From Cafeteria roenbergensis (taxonomy: Eukaryota; Sar; Bigyra; Bicosoecida; Cafeteriaceae), in NCBI GenBank assembly GCA_008330645.1, contig VLTN01000059.1:124001-188000 (forward strand): DNA of 64,000 nt, given 5' to 3'. Numbering within the stretch: the stretch's first letter is position 1; every line of letters begins with the position of its first letter. Of this stretch, positions 40,751-54,500 are shown one piece after another. The notes below the pieces were generated by a model. It searched no databases. It was not told the origin of the DNA and saw only the letters and a program-made list of their open reading frames with translations. A program made the translations under genes and the position numbers.

Positions 40751-41803
40751 TTGGGATGGCTGCGCTGCGCGAAGCGTGTGCCGGGCTGCGCTCCCCGCGC
40801 TGCCAGCAAGTCTCTGCGGATGCGCGAGTGCGAGTGCGAGTGCGTGCGTGCGGCTGCGTGTTCGCCGGCGGCGCGTCGGCCAGCGAGCCTGCTGCTGACG
40901 CTCAACTTGCAAGTTTGTTTGGGCTGCCCGCGCGGGGACCAAGCGACCAGAGCTGCTGCTCCCCTGGGTGGCCAGGGGCGGAGGAGCGCAAGCGCGCAGC
41001 CTTTTCGTGCGCGTCAGTCCATGGGGGCTGTGCTGCCAGGCAATCGGGTGCAATGCCTTCGCGCCGTGCACGCAGCGCGTTTCTGCACAGGAAACGGACG
41101 GCACCTGTTTGTTACCGGTGCGTGCGCGTGCCTTAGTCACGCAGAGTTGGGTTCCAAATGAGGCGAAATAAGGCGCGGTCGACTGAAGCGAGCAACCCGG
41201 CTCAGCGGCACTATTCGCGAGCGTCCGCCCCCTAGCCACCGCGGGTCCGCAGCGCACGCCGGCCTTTGGGGCTTGGTCGTAGCGCACCGTCGGCGCGGGG
41301 CCAGGGCGCGCGTCCCCTCGGTGAGCGGCCAGATTCGCGGGCGTTGTTGCCCGAACAGCCGGTACTGTCGCGGCGTCTCCCACTCGCGGCTGCCGAGCGG
41401 GCACGCGCCATCCAAGCGCGGGCCCAAGGGTTGGGAGCGCCGGCTGCTTGGCCAAGGTGCCGCGCACCCAGGCGGGTGGCGGTCTCTGGGTGCGGGGACG
41501 CGCGCGTCGGTGCCGCGCCTCGCTCCTCCATCAGGCCTGGCGCAGCGTCCTGCTGGCTGCCAGGCGCACTGCCTCCCAGCGCCAAGGTGGCCCCTGCGCG
41601 AAGATTCAGGCGCCGCACGAAAACGGCTGGCTGCACCCTTGAGGCGGCCTCGGAGCCGGCTGGTCAGCAAGTCATCGCGTTCGCGTGGGCCGGGATCACC
41701 GCCAGTCGTGCCTAGTTTTGCCAGGCAAATCGCATCCCTCACCGGCCCCCTCCGCGTGCCCTCGAGCTGCCTCGCCCCGCTCGCCCTCGCAGGTTCCGGG
41801 CCC
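40751..41803. other. intergenic region and probable 5' UTR of the cyclase gene
   Basis: This 1,053 bp spacer holds the PTPMT1-like 3' tract (40819-40863) and the promoter and leader of the cyclase gene. A GTGAGC at about 41320 and a strong CAG acceptor at about 41789-41791, 12 bp before the ATG, could bound an intron in the 5' UTR of about 470 bp. The frame before the ATG is open but shows no recognisable protein. No other gene is visible. Confidence 0.45.
40819..40863 (+). promoter_or_regulatory. G/T-rich 3' tract of the PTPMT1-like gene
   Basis: A (gcgagt)n run followed by gcgtgcgtgcggctgcgtg lies 69 nt after the stop on the sense strand. It belongs to the same class as the other post-stop tracts. 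Confidence 0.4.
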
Positions 41804-44800
41804 ATGGACCAGGACGAAAGGCGGCCGCTCATCGCCGAGCCCGCCGCCGGGTCCGCCCGCAAGGCCGCCGAGAACAGGCCAGCAGCGGCAGTTCATGACG
41901 AGGAGCTGCACGGTGCGGCCGACTCAAAGCGCGCCCCATCCGCCGAAGGCGGTCCCGAGCTTGGCTGGCAGCAGCAGCAGCATGCCGAGCCAGACCCCCG
42001 CGCGGCGTACCACGGCGCCGGCGATGCGGACTTGCAAGGCCCGGACGGCGCAGAGGAAGCCGATTTGGCCGGCCTCGACGAACCCGAGCATGTCGAGCAC
42101 GATTTGATGCTGGAGGACCCGGGCGTGACCATCTGGGAGGAGTTTCAGGAGAAGCGAGACCTCAAGGCCGCGCCCTCGCTGGCCAACAGCTTCCTCATCC
42201 TCGCGCTGACGCTCTCGGCGCTGTGGCTGGCAATGCTGCCTGCCCGCCCGCTGCCGTGGAAGCACTTTTTCATCGAGCCCTTTGGCGCCCCGGTGCTCTT
42301 GGGCTGCATTGTCAGCTACGGGGCGGCCCTCTACGTTGCCAGCAAGAAGTGCGCGCACTCGCGCTTCTGGCGGCCGCTGAGGCTTCGGTTCGGACGCGTT
42401 GCGTCGGCGTTTGCCGGACTCGGCGCAGGCGCGATGTTCATGTCCTACGCGTTTTCCATCCAGCTCACCGCGTGGGCCATGGATCTCGACCTGGACCAGG
42501 CGTACGCCCTGGCTGCAGGGCTTCGGGCCCCCGATCCGACCAACGAGGCCCAGGTTGCATGGGCTGGGGACCTGACCACGTTCTTCGTGCTGCGCTCGCG
42601 GAGCAACGTCTTCAGCCCGCACACCCTCGCGGTGCTGCTGGGCATCCCCATGCTCGTGCGGCCCCTCATGCTGCGCCAGGTTGACTTCGTCATCTTCCTG
42701 GTTTGCTTGGCGCTGGTCTGCCTGGCGGGCGTCATCGTGCGGCTCTACCTCATTGCTCCCAAGTGGCGGCTCCAGTTCCAGCAGAACGATCCGTGGCTTG
42801 ACGACTCCGACAGCGGGGTCTTTGCCATCGTGCACCTGGCGCTCGTGTTCGTGGTCACGCTCGGGCTCTCGTACAGGCTGGTGTCCCAGCGGGAGGACCA
42901 GGCGTGGGGGGGATTCGTGCAGCGGAAGCGGCTGCAGCTGCAGGCGATCCGGGCGGAGGAGCTGCTCACGCTTGCAATGCCTCGCCAGATCGCCCACCGC
43001 CTCATGGCCGGCGAGCTGGAGCAGCGGCACTACAAGTCCGCCTCCGTTGGCTTCATCTACATCGCCGGGTACAAGGACCTGGTTTACGAGGCCAACGACG
43101 ACTTGCTCGGGCTCGTGGACGACTTGCACCAGCTCTACTGCCGCTTCGACGCGCTGGTGCTGCAGCACGACTCAGTGTACAAGATCGAGAGCGTGGCCAA
43201 CTGCTACATGGTGGCGGCGGGTGAGAATCGCGCGACGCCCCGCCCCGTTGGCCGCCCACGGCGCCGGCGGGAGCCTCGTGCTGCGCGCGGGTTGCGCTTG
43301 CGTGCTTGAGCCACGAGTGCGTGTGCTGGGCCAGGGGGGGGCGCGGGAGAGGGAGAGAGGGGGAACGTTGGAGCCGGCTGGGATCGTCGCGCCGATTTGG
43401 CGTGGCGCGGGTGGCGGCGGCGCCTGCTGCGTGATCGCGTGCCCTCTCGGCATACCTCGCCTTGCCACCACCCCTGCGCGTTGCGTCGCTCCTCGCGTTC
43501 GCAGGTATTCCCGACGAGGCGGAGGATCACGCCCCCGCCCTCCTGCGATTCTGCCTGGCCGCGCTGGAGCTCTGCAGGCACCTGCGCAGGGCCGACCCGG
43601 ATATTGACTGGAGGCTTAAGATTGGCATCCACTCCGGGTCGGTCACCTCAGGCGTTGTGGGCCTGAGCCGGACGTTCTTTCGGCTCTTCGGCGACACGGT
43701 GAACACCGCCAGCCGCATGGGCACTCGCGGCGAGGCGGACCGGGTTCACATCTCGGCGAGCACGTACAGACTCGTGGGCACGCCCCCGGTCATCAACCCG
43801 CAGGTGGAGGGCGACGACGAGGTGCTGGTGGGCGAGGGGGGCGAGGAAATGGGCCGCCACTTCGTGTTCGGCAAGGTGGAGAACACGCTCGAGCTGCTGG
43901 TGCTGCCCCCAGAGGAGGTGCTGTTCGACCTCAGGCCGGACGGGTCGGAGTTTGGGGACGACTCGGAGTCGGAGGCCGGCCTGCCGCTGCTGGGGTACAC
44001 GGTGGAGGCGCGCGGCGAGATCCCGGTCAAGGGCAAGGGCATGATGCGAACCTACTTCGTGGACCTGCCCCCCAGCATATGGGGGGACGAGGACGACGAC
44101 CTGTACTCGCAGTCCGACTACACCCGCTCGGGACCCTCCGACGCTGGCGCGGACAGTGCCCGTGGCAGCCCCGATGACGTCACAGCCCGCCCCGTGATGG
44201 CGGGGGCGAGGGAGGGGAGCCTGGCGGACCAGCTCGTGCCTCGCCAGCCGCCCGCGCTCGGCCTTGCCGCGCAGCCCACTGCGTCTGATGACCGGGACAG
44301 CAAGCAGCGCTCCATCAGCGGGGACTCACGCACCGGCTTGCACCACGCTGTGGGGGCATCCGACATGGCAGACAGCTCCGTCGCCTCCGTGTCGTCCGAG
44401 GCGCGCGGGTCGAGCCGGGCCTCCCAGCGCAGGATGTCGGGCGCGCAGTACCCTGCCAAGTCGATCCGGCGCGTCACGAGCCGGCCCAGGCAGCAGCTGG
44501 AATCGCCCTCGGCTCCCCGCTCCGCAGCCGTTCAGGACGCCACCGCGCCCATGCAGGACAGCCTGGGGAGCGTCTCTCAGATTCGCTCGCTAGCGGCCCG
44601 CGCCTTGGCTCACTCGGGCGCGGGGTCGCCGGGCAAGTCGCCGCCCAGCTCCCCGGCTGGCGCCTACCTTGGCCTGGCGCTCGGCCCCACCATTGCCGCG
44701 CTGTCGGCCGTCAGCAAGATGCGCCGCCGCCGCGCCTCCCAGACGACGCAGAGCCGCCGAGGCCGCGCGGACGCCCCTGCCTACGGGCAGGTGTCAGGGA

Positions 44801-47800
44801 GGGGCGTGATGGGCCCGGGGACCCCGCTGCAGTCGCCGCAAGCCCCCTTCGCGTCGTCCGAGGCAGGGTCGAGGCCGCGCGGATACACGGGCTTCCTGCT
44901 CATGCCCGGCGCAGCAGCCGCCGGCATGCCCCTGCCAGCGCCCTCCCCGCGGGACCGATCCGGTTCGAACAACCGACGGCCCTCTCACAGAGGCACGCGG
45001 GGCGGCGGCGCGGGGTCCAGTGAGGCCCCGTCGCGCTCCCGCGCCTCGGCCGGCACGCCGAGAGGCCGGCCGGCCACGGGCTTTGACCCCGCCCGCCAGG
45101 TGGCGCCGAGCCCCTCGGGAAGCGTTGCGTCGTCCGTGGGAGCGGACTGGCAGGGGTCCCAGGGCAGAGCTGCTCGCGGGTCCATAGCCCGCAGCGCCGC
45201 TTCCCACCGCAGTCGAGCAACGCACGACCTCACCCTAGACATCAACGAGCTCTCTGGCCAGACGTCGACCCGGCGCCTCCTGGCCGCAGCGAGCATGCGC
45301 CGGCCCAAGTACCACCGGTCGTCCTCGACGCCCCGCCGCGACGCGCGCGAGGGCTTTGCCCCCAGCCTGGAGCAGTCTCGGCGCTCGCTCTCCAAGGACG
45401 CTGCCGAGGGGCCGTTCTTCCCGTCAAGGGGGGACGCCGGACTCTTGTCAGGCCCGCCGGAGGACGACGACTGGGACGCAACGGACAAGGCCGGCCGCCG
45501 TGCCAGCGTGAGGCTGCACCGCCGCCAGCAGTCCGCCTGCACCCCCTCCACGTCGGCGCAAGGGCTGTTCCCGCCGCAGGCGCTTGCGCGGAGCGGCGTG
45601 ACGCCCGCGATGCTGGCGCAGGTGGCGGGCGGCGCCCCCCCCGTCCAGGGCCTCAACTCGGACGGGACCTCCTTCGTGCCCCGTCGCTCGAGCCTCATTC
45701 AGCAGGGGACGCTTGCCGGGGAGCCTCTGCGGCCGAGCGCCTCCTTTGCCGTCACCTCCACGCTGGACAGGCAAGGGGCCGGCCGGGGAGGCGGGCTCGA
45801 CAGCGGGTCCCGCCCCGAGGGCAGAGCCGGCGATGACAGGGCGACCATCATCAGCGCATCAACGGGGGCTCGCGTGCGAGGAATGGGCAGCATGGAGCCC
45901 GAGGAGGACTCACGCCTGGCCGGAAACACGGACGTCACCGATGCTTCCCCGACCCAAAAAGCGCGTGTTTTGCGTGGCCTCGGCTCTGCCGACCGCTCCC
46001 AGGACCTCGACGCTGGGTCGCACAGCCATCATGGTCGGTCCATTTCGCCAGAACGCGGCCAGGTGGGCCTGCGTTCCGACACGTTTTCCTCGTCGGGGCC
46101 CGAGCAGCGCACCAGCAGGGCGCACGAGGGCAGCGGCCGAGACACGGCCGCCGGCCAGGACCCCATCCGCACCGGGTCGGCCAGGGCCAAGTTTGCGGCC
46201 GGGTTCGACGCCCGGGCAGCGCTTGGCAAGTCCGACACCGAGCTGTCCGCTCAGCTGGGCGACGGCCCTGGAGCCGCTGCGCAGGCCGGGGACGCACACG
46301 CTGACGAGCTCACCGGCGACCTCGGGGCGACGGCGGGTTCGCTCGCGGCGGCGGCGAGGCGGGGCGATCCCAGGGCGCTCTGGGCCCGCCGCAACAGCGA
46401 CGGGGGCGCCCTGCTGACGTCTCTGCAGGTTGACACGGCTCTGCAGGCGGCGCGGCAACTGCTGAGCGTGCCCTCTGGTGACGGCCTCGTGGACGTGACG
46501 TCTGGACGCACGGACGACGCTGACGGGCAACACGGCGTTCAGGGCGGCGACGGGTCCGGGCGCGCTGGCAGAGGCTCCGCATCGGGGAATGCGCCGTTCC
46601 ACGAGCTGGGCCCGCGCAGTCCGGTGCGAGGCGACGCTGGGTGCCTCAGCCCCCAGCACGCGCACGCGCCGCGCGGGCTGCGTGTCCAGGCGTCGGTGCA
46701 CCGAGGCGCTGCGTTGGGGATGGCTCACCGGCGCGCCACAGGAGAGGCGAGCCCAAACGCGAGCGATGGGGGCGACGCGGTTTCGGACGCCGGCAGCGGC
46801 ATGGAGGTTGGCCGAGCGTCGCTGTCTCCAAATGCGCAGCTGCACCGACGAGCCATCATTGAGGCCAGGGCCAAGGCAACGGCCAAGAGTGCGGCGCAGG
46901 GCGACGGCCCGCTAGGGGCGCAGCCCCGGACCGCGATGGTGGTGGACCGCCCTCGTCGCCAGAGCGAGGGCAGCATCACCCAGAGCCGCGCGACGTCCAT
47001 CCACTCAGGGAGGGGGCTCGGCTCCGACCACACAGTGGAGTCCCAGCCCGGGGCAGCAGCGTCCACGGCGTCGCGCGCCGAGGAGGATCGCACGGCGCTG
47101 CCAACGGCAAGCAGCCCCCCGCTGTCCAACGCGCAGGACATGGCGCCTGCGTTCGTCATCGGCGCCAAGGCCGGCCCTGGTGTCGTTTCGCCGAAGCAGC
47201 AGCCGGCTCGGCCCGCGGCCGCCGTTGTTGCCCCTCGCATGGGCGAGATTCGCAAGCGGGGGGATGCCGCCAGGCGGCTGTCGCAGCAGCGGCTGGAAGA
47301 GGCAAAGCGGCAGCTGGAGTCCGCCAAGATTGCGCACACGCGAGCGGTGCTGTCCGGTCGCGAGGTGGTGATCCAGGAGGCGCTGGCAGCGGCGCAGGCG
47401 GCCGAGGCGGCGCTGCTGGCCGCGGAGCAGGAGCTGGCCAACGCCGGCACCTTCAGCTCCAGCGCGCCGCAGATGGGGCCGGACGGGAGGGTGGTCCGGA
47501 GCCCCGACAGCGGCAGCAGGCACAGCGAGCCCAAGGACGCTCCTGCCGCTGTGCAGATCGCCGCCGCGGCAGCGCGCGCGAGGCACATGTCCGCGTCCAG
47601 CGCGGCCGTCCGCGGGCAGGGCGCGACCGGTCCAGGCAGCGGGGCGGCGTCGGGCCAGGCGGGCGCGTGGCACGAGCCGGAGGCCGGATCGGGGGACGCC
47701 TCGGCTTGGCGGTCGCCGCGCCGGGCGTCCCAGCCGCTGCCCACCGACGTGCGGCTTGCCCGGATCAAGCGGCTGGTCGCTCTGAAGCGAGACATGTCTC

Positions 47801-50800
47801 GGCGCAGGCGGGAGCGGCGCCGTCAGAAGGCAGAGGATGCCGCGGCGGCGGCAGGCGGCGAGGGAGAGCGCGCAGGCGACGCGTCGCTAGCACCGGCGGG
47901 GACGACCCCACCGCGGGCAGCAGGCGGCTTTCACCAGCCACCGGCGCTGCACGTCCACAGCTCCAGCCTCAGCCCGAGGCCCGATGCGAGCCAGCATCCC
48001 ACGGGCGGCCTGCGGCAGGAGGCGCTTGCGGCGGCCGCAACGGCCCCGCAGCGCGGCGAGCGGCACCTTGGTCCGGACGGCCTTGCAGCCGTGAACAGCT
48101 GGGCCACGTCCGTGGCCGTGAGAGACTCCCCGCCGACGGCGGAGGCCAGCGCCGCTGCGGCCACCGGCAAGCTCCATCCAAGCACCGCGCGCGCGTCGAC
48201 CCACCGCAGGCGCCGGCGTCGGAGCAGCGCAGTCGTGCAGAGCCTGGGCGTGGAGGTCGCGGACGCGCTCGACACTGCCCGCGCCATCGGCGCCCTGGGC
48301 CAGCTGAGCCGGCTCGCCAGCCAGGACAGCACCATCCCCGGTTCCGAGGGAACCACCGTGGCCCCCAGCAGAGCCTCGCATCTGGACCGCGCCGGCCGCC
48401 CAGAGCGCGCGGCCCGGGCGGAGCGGGCGCGGATTCACGTGCTGCAGCGCCCGGGCAAGCACCACAGCGGCAAGCGGCGTGCCATTCCGCTCGGGTCCTC
48501 CTCCACGGGCCGGAGCGCCTCCGAGGGTATCGACGACAAGGCAACGGCGGGGCACCCCTCCGCGCCTCTGGGGTCGCCGAGCGACATGACGGCTGCGGGG
48601 CTGGCGTCGAACAACAGCGCCGACCCAACGGGCTTCGCCTCGGACGCGCTGGGCTCCGGCGAGCACGACCCCAACGCGTCTCCACCTGCCTCCGCTGCCA
48701 GCCAGGCTGTCTTCGGCTCCCGAGGCCGGGCAGGCCGGGCCACCGGCGGGCGGTCGGGCTCCGGCCGCGAGGACAGCGCGGGGCGGCCCCGCTGGGGCAC
48801 CCTCTCCGGCAGGGGCTCGAAGGGGGCGGCCGGGCTGGTGGCAAGCGACAGGCAGCTGGGGGGCTCCGAGTCGAGCGTGGGGAACGGCAGGTCCTCGTCG
48901 ACGTCCTCCTCGGGGGGCTCGTCTGAGGAGGGCGCAGGTGGGCGGCGGGGTCGAGCTCGCCGGGACAAGGAGCTCGGTGGCCGGGGGGGCGACGCAGCTT
49001 CCGACTCGACGGACGGGCGGGGCTTTCGCCGCGGCGCGGCGGGGCGCCACGGCGGGCACCGGCTCAAGGCGACGACGCAGGGCAGCGTTGCTGCCGGCGG
49101 CTCCGCGGGCGGGGACGCCGCGTGCCAGACCGCCGCCACGCGGGGCGCTACCGGCCGAGCCCTTGCAGCGGCAGGCATTGTCGCGTCCAAGGCGGGCCGG
49201 TCGTCGGCCGGCGGCCTGGGCGTCAGCCGCAGCAAGGCGGCCGGCAAGGAGGCCATCGACCGGCTGCTCCATGCCACGCACAGCGGTGTTTCGCCGGGGG
49301 CGGCGGGCGCCCGCGCTCGCTTGGCTTCCACGGGCAGGCACTCAGTCTCGCACGTGGAGGTGCCTGGCCAGCGGGCCGCCACGCGCCTCGCGGCCACGAT
49401 CAACACGGGCACAGCCGGCAGGCGACACAGTGTGGACGACGCCGCGATTGCGCGCCCGGCGCCTCTGCGTCTGGAGCGTTCCCTGGGGGTCGACACCCGC
49501 GGCCAGGCCGGCACGCGCCCACGGTCGCAGAGCGAGCAGCGGCGTGTCCTGGCGGGCCGCGTTAGCCCCGCGCTGCCGTCGCCCCGTCACGGCGCCAGCC
49601 TCGGCCCCGGCCTCGGCTTGGCAGCCACGGCCAACCCCGACGTCCCCCCGCGGCCGCGCCGCTCCTCCCGCCACCTCTCGCGCCGCCTCTCGCGGCGGAT
49701 GTCTAGCCAGGGCCGGGCGACGATGTCGCGCCGCCTCTCCCGCCGGACGTCAAGGGCGAGCGGCACCGGCGTCGCTGCCGGCGTCGGAAGCCACGTGAGC
49801 GGGTCGGGGGCCCACTCGGTGACAAGGGGGAGCCGCGGCGCGCTGCAGGAACCGGGGGCGGTGGCGGCGCACTCGAGCCGCCACGGGGCGACAGGGCGAG
49901 GCAGCCCCGCCCACGCCTCGGCAAAGTCTGTGGCTGGGGCGTCAGTCACCAGCGATGTCCACGGCCGGAGACGCCGGACCAGCGCGTCGATGCACGGCGC
50001 CTCCGTCGAGGAGGAGGGGGGCGGGGGCAGCCGGGCTAAGGACGGCGTGATGGAAACGGCCCAGGGCTTCCGGTTCGCGCAGATGCTATCCAGGGTGGCC
50101 GGCGAGCTGCTGGACGTGCCCCCTGACGAGGCGCTCATCGCATACCGGTACATGTCGGACCCGGTGACGGCCCGGTGCACCAACCACTTCATTCGCACGA
50201 TGGAGAAGGCCTACCTCATGCGTTACCAGCAGCGCGCGCTCAAGCGGCAGCTGGATCTCAGGGCGCAGGCCAAGGCGAAGCGGGCCTTGCGGCGGGCCGG
50301 GCGAAGGGCTGGCCGGGCGTCGAGCGCCCAGCGGCGCGCGGGCGGCAGCAGCGCGCGCAGGTCGTCCAGCGGGCGGCGCACCCGCCCCCACGGCGCAGGC
50401 GCGTGGTACGGCGACGCAAACCCGGGCCAGGAGGCTGGGGATGCGCTGCTGGCCCTGCCCGGCAGCTCGTCGCGGCCAACGCCGCGCAAGGGGATGGGCG
50501 GGTGGTTTGGGAGCTCGCCGGCCCGAGTGGCGCCGCTGGCGGCTGGGTCCGGGGCAAACGGGGGCTCTGGCGAGGACGGCGAGTTGGGCCACTCCCAGCT
50601 CGACGCCGACCGGGGCGAGCGAATCCGCGTGGGGAGGCGAGGGAGAGGGTCGGGTTTGGCGGACCGCGACTCCAGTGCCAGCCACGGCCGCGGCGGCAGG
50701 CCCTCGCGGTCGCGGTGTGGCAGGATTGGCAGGCGGACGCATGCCCGCTCACAGTCGGGCGGGGGGCGGCCCGACTCAGTCTCGAGCAACTCCAACCGGA

Positions 50801-51489
50801 GCGGCGGCGGGTTGGGCCGCCGCCCCAGCTCCAACGGGAGCGACGCCAACCCGCGGGACCGGCGCAGCAGCCGGCGCCAGCACCGGCGGGGCGGCCGGAG
50901 CACCCAGTGGTCGTCGCGCCACCGCTCTGGCAGCTCCTCCGACGAGGACGACGACCTGCTGCCGCTGTCCAAGCAAGCAGCCCTCCAGGCCAGCAATGAC
51001 GCGAGGCTGCGCCAGCTGACCGACCCGTCGTTCAAGCTGATGCGCACGATGAACAAGCGCCGAACGTCCCAGCTCGGGCTCGACGGCGTCTTGCAGCAGC
51101 GGCCGCTCGAGCCCGCTGGCGGAGGCCACGGTGTCGGGTCGGGCGGCAGCGGCCGCGAGCTGCGGCCCAAGCGGTCTAGCAGAGCGGCAGACCCCGGGGA
51201 GGCGGTGGAGGCAGTCTTTGGGCGCGCCGCTCGCGACTCCATCGCTCGCAGGGCTGCCAGCGGCGGGGCGGAACCGGGCAGCGGCGCGTCGTCGGGCAAG
51301 GTCGTGCCCCCTCCGCCGCCCCGGGCGCCCTCGGGAGCATCAAGTGGGCGGGCGCGCTCTGCCGCAGGTGGCTCTGCCGACGGACGCCAGTCGGGCCAGG
51401 CGCCTCCACCGCCCGAGCGAGCTGGCGAGCCGTCCCCCGCTTCAACCGACCGCAGCCAGGCAGCAAAACTGGGGCCGGTGCCAGCGCCA

Positions 51490-51546
<57 letters not shown>

Positions 51547-54500
51547 AAGCAGGCGTCCTCTCCCCCGGGGAGCGAGAGCAGGAGGTCGACCCGTGGGCGC
51601 TCGCCCCCGGCAGCGGGCGGCCACTCAAGCACCGCCCGTGTGGATGCTGCCCGCCGCGGAGCAGCCAGCGGGCGCGGCAGGCCCGGGGCCGTCGCTGGCG
51701 GCGCCGACGCTGGTGCTGGCAGCGCCAAGCCGGGCGCCACGGCCGGGCGCCTGCAGGGCAGCAAGAGGAGCGTGAGCCCCCTCAACTCTGTCACGGGCAT
51801 GGCCGCCTCTGTGCAGAGCTCGCAGAACAGGGACCATGCGGGTCCTGCCCGGGGCACGGCGGGCACCATGGGGCAGCGCCGGTCGTCCCGCACCCGTCTC
51901 GCAATCCGACACGCCCAGGCGGAGATGTCGCTGCAGACCCAGAAAGTCAAGCGCGCTCTCAGCTTCCGGCCGGAGCCCGGACCCGCACGGCGGCGCGGAG
52001 GCGGGCCTCGTGGAATCGTCGGCAACACCTCAGCCGGCGGGGACTCGGCCGGCGAGGCCGCCGGCGTGGAGCGAGGGCTGGGCTCCAAGGCCAGGAGCGG
52101 AGTTGGCCCGCTCCTGAGCGAGCAAACCAGTGGCCAAACGTCCAAGCTCGGCTCCAAGCGGACCCGGCGCACCCGCCGCCGCGAGCCTTCGCCGCAGAAC
52201 GCCGCAAACCTCCCCGGCGCCGTTGGGTTCGGCGCCTCGTCGCTGGCAAAGGTGCTCGTGGCTTCCTCGACGCACAAGGAGCGAGGCAGGGGCCCCCACC
52301 CTGGCAGGCCAGAGCACGGGGCGAGCTTCTCCAGCGGGGGCACCGGCCTCGGCCAGTCCGACAGCGAAACGAGCGGAAACGGGCGGCAGCGGGCTCCGAG
52401 CGGGGCGGCACGGGGAGGGGTGTTCAAGCGGCAGGTGGCGACGACCTCCGTCGCCAGGGCGGCTGGGGACAAGGGCGGCAGGTCCAGTGCCGACGGGCCC
52501 GCCTTCGTGGAGCCCCGGTCCGCGCTTGTGCCTGCCCACTCCAGCAACGGCCGCGACGGGAGCAGCTCCCGCGGGGACGGCGCCGGGTCGGCCTCGTCCA
52601 GGGGCCGTCCCGGCCTCTTCGGCCGGCTGTTCCGCGCAGCGTCCGGCTCCGGAGGCCAAATGGGTGCCGTCTCGCACCGGGCAGACGGCGCGATCAAGAC
52701 TCAGCGGACACGCGGCAACGACCGTTCGGTGCAGAACCTGCGGCACATTCTGGAGAAGGAGGAGGCCGCGGACCAGGCCACGCGCTTGGGCATCGACGGT
52801 CCTTCCGCGACGGGGCACCACGGGTCGGAGGGCTCTGCCATGAGCGTGGGGGGCGAGCGCATGGGCGGCCGGCGCAGCGGGATGATGGCTCTGCCCGGAG
52901 CGGCCAGCATCGAGGATGGAGACGACGACCGCACGTCGATGCATCCCGAGGCAAGGTCCAAGGCGGGCGAGCACCTTCGGCCACGGTCGGCAGCGGAGGG
53001 GCGGTCCGGGACAGTATCGTCTTCCAGCAAGTCCGGGGTGCTGGCGCGTGGCACGTGGGGCTCCTTCTCCAGGGGCGGCGCGAGGCGCGGCGGCGCCCCC
53101 TCGGCCCTTCAAGCGTCCAATTCTGCAGCAGCCTCCGGCGCCGACGCCCTTCGACTTTCGACGGTCGACGAAGTGTCGCCCCCGCCGGTCAGCGCTGGCC
53201 CGGCAAGAGCCTTCGGCCGCAAAGGCAGCACAACGCCCGACGTGCCTCGCTCTCGCAAGCGCGACGCCATGGCCTCCGCCAGGCACGCTGCGCAGGCTGC
53301 CAGCAGGCAGGCGCCTCACACCGTGGCCTCGGGCCACCGAAGCCTCTCGGCGCGTGATGTGGCGGACGGTCGCCGCGCCCGCAAGCCAAGCCGGAAGCAG
53401 ATGCAGTCCGCGTCCGCCACCTGGGGCCGCTCTCAGCCGGTGGCCGCCGGGACCCGCGGCGCCGTCAAGTCTGACCTCGGCTCCCTGGACGAGCTTGTGG
53501 ACGAGGGTGTCGTCGACGACGACGAGGATGACGAGGACGAAGAGGACGACGCCTCCTTGGCGGGCAGAAGGCCGACGTTCCCGACGGCCGCCACCGCCAC
53601 GAGAGAGCGGGCACGGGCCGACGCGAAGCGGCGCACTCGTCGCGAGCGCCAGCGCCGCCAACGCGACAGCATGGACTACCTCTCAGTCGACGAGAGCGAT
53701 CTGTACTCGGAGTCAGAGTCGTCGTCAGATTCCTCCACCGTGACCTCTGACCGGTGGGACCGGCGCCGCCGGAGCCGGTCCGGCCGGAGCGCCGCCAAGG
53801 ACCGCTCTGCCGGCGGAGGCACCGCCGACGCCGGAGGCGGGTGGACCGCCACCCGCTCTGGGCAGAACCCCAAGGCGGCGGGCAGCGGGTCGACCCTCAA
53901 CTCTGGCAACTCCCAAACCCACTCTGGCGGCGGCGACCGTCATGTCGCGATGACTGCTGTCCAGGGCTCCGCCACGCGGACGCTGCGGCCCATCACAAGC
54001 TGGCGCACCCAGGCCGGGGCCTCGGACGGCAGCAGCCTTGCGGTGAGCAGCAGGGTGCCTGTGGCCACTGCCACGCCGCTCGAGAGCGGCCTGACGGCTC
54101 TGCGGCCGCTGCGGCTGTCCACCGGCGAGCTTGGATTGACGTCCTCGGCGGGCGACGGCCCGCCCTCCTACCAATGGCGGGGCGGCCACGGAAATACTGG
54201 CTTGAGGGGCGTGCGGGGCGGACCGCGCCCGTCTTCGATGGACTCAAGGGGCCTCCCCTCCGCCGCGGGCTGGGCCTCAAGCGGCGGCACCGGCACCGGC
54301 GCCCGCTTCGCCGGCAGCGCCCCCTCGCTCCAGGGCAGTCACGGGGAGTTCAAAGCTGGCTCCGGCCTCACACCGGCCATGGGGTGGGGCATAGGCGGAG
54401 GCTCGGCGGGCCGCAGCGTCGGGTTTGGCAGCCAGGCCATGGTGGCGCATGGCAGCGGCAACACGCACCAGGAGTTCCCGAGCCGCGCTCCCTTCTCCGG

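Noticed and set aside
52030-53661. Other long minus-strand frames over the cyclase linker (including 50223-52697)
   Set aside because: Composition artefacts. The plus frame is continuous with both cyclase domains. The linker itself is low complexity, so only its continuity, not homology, argues for coding.
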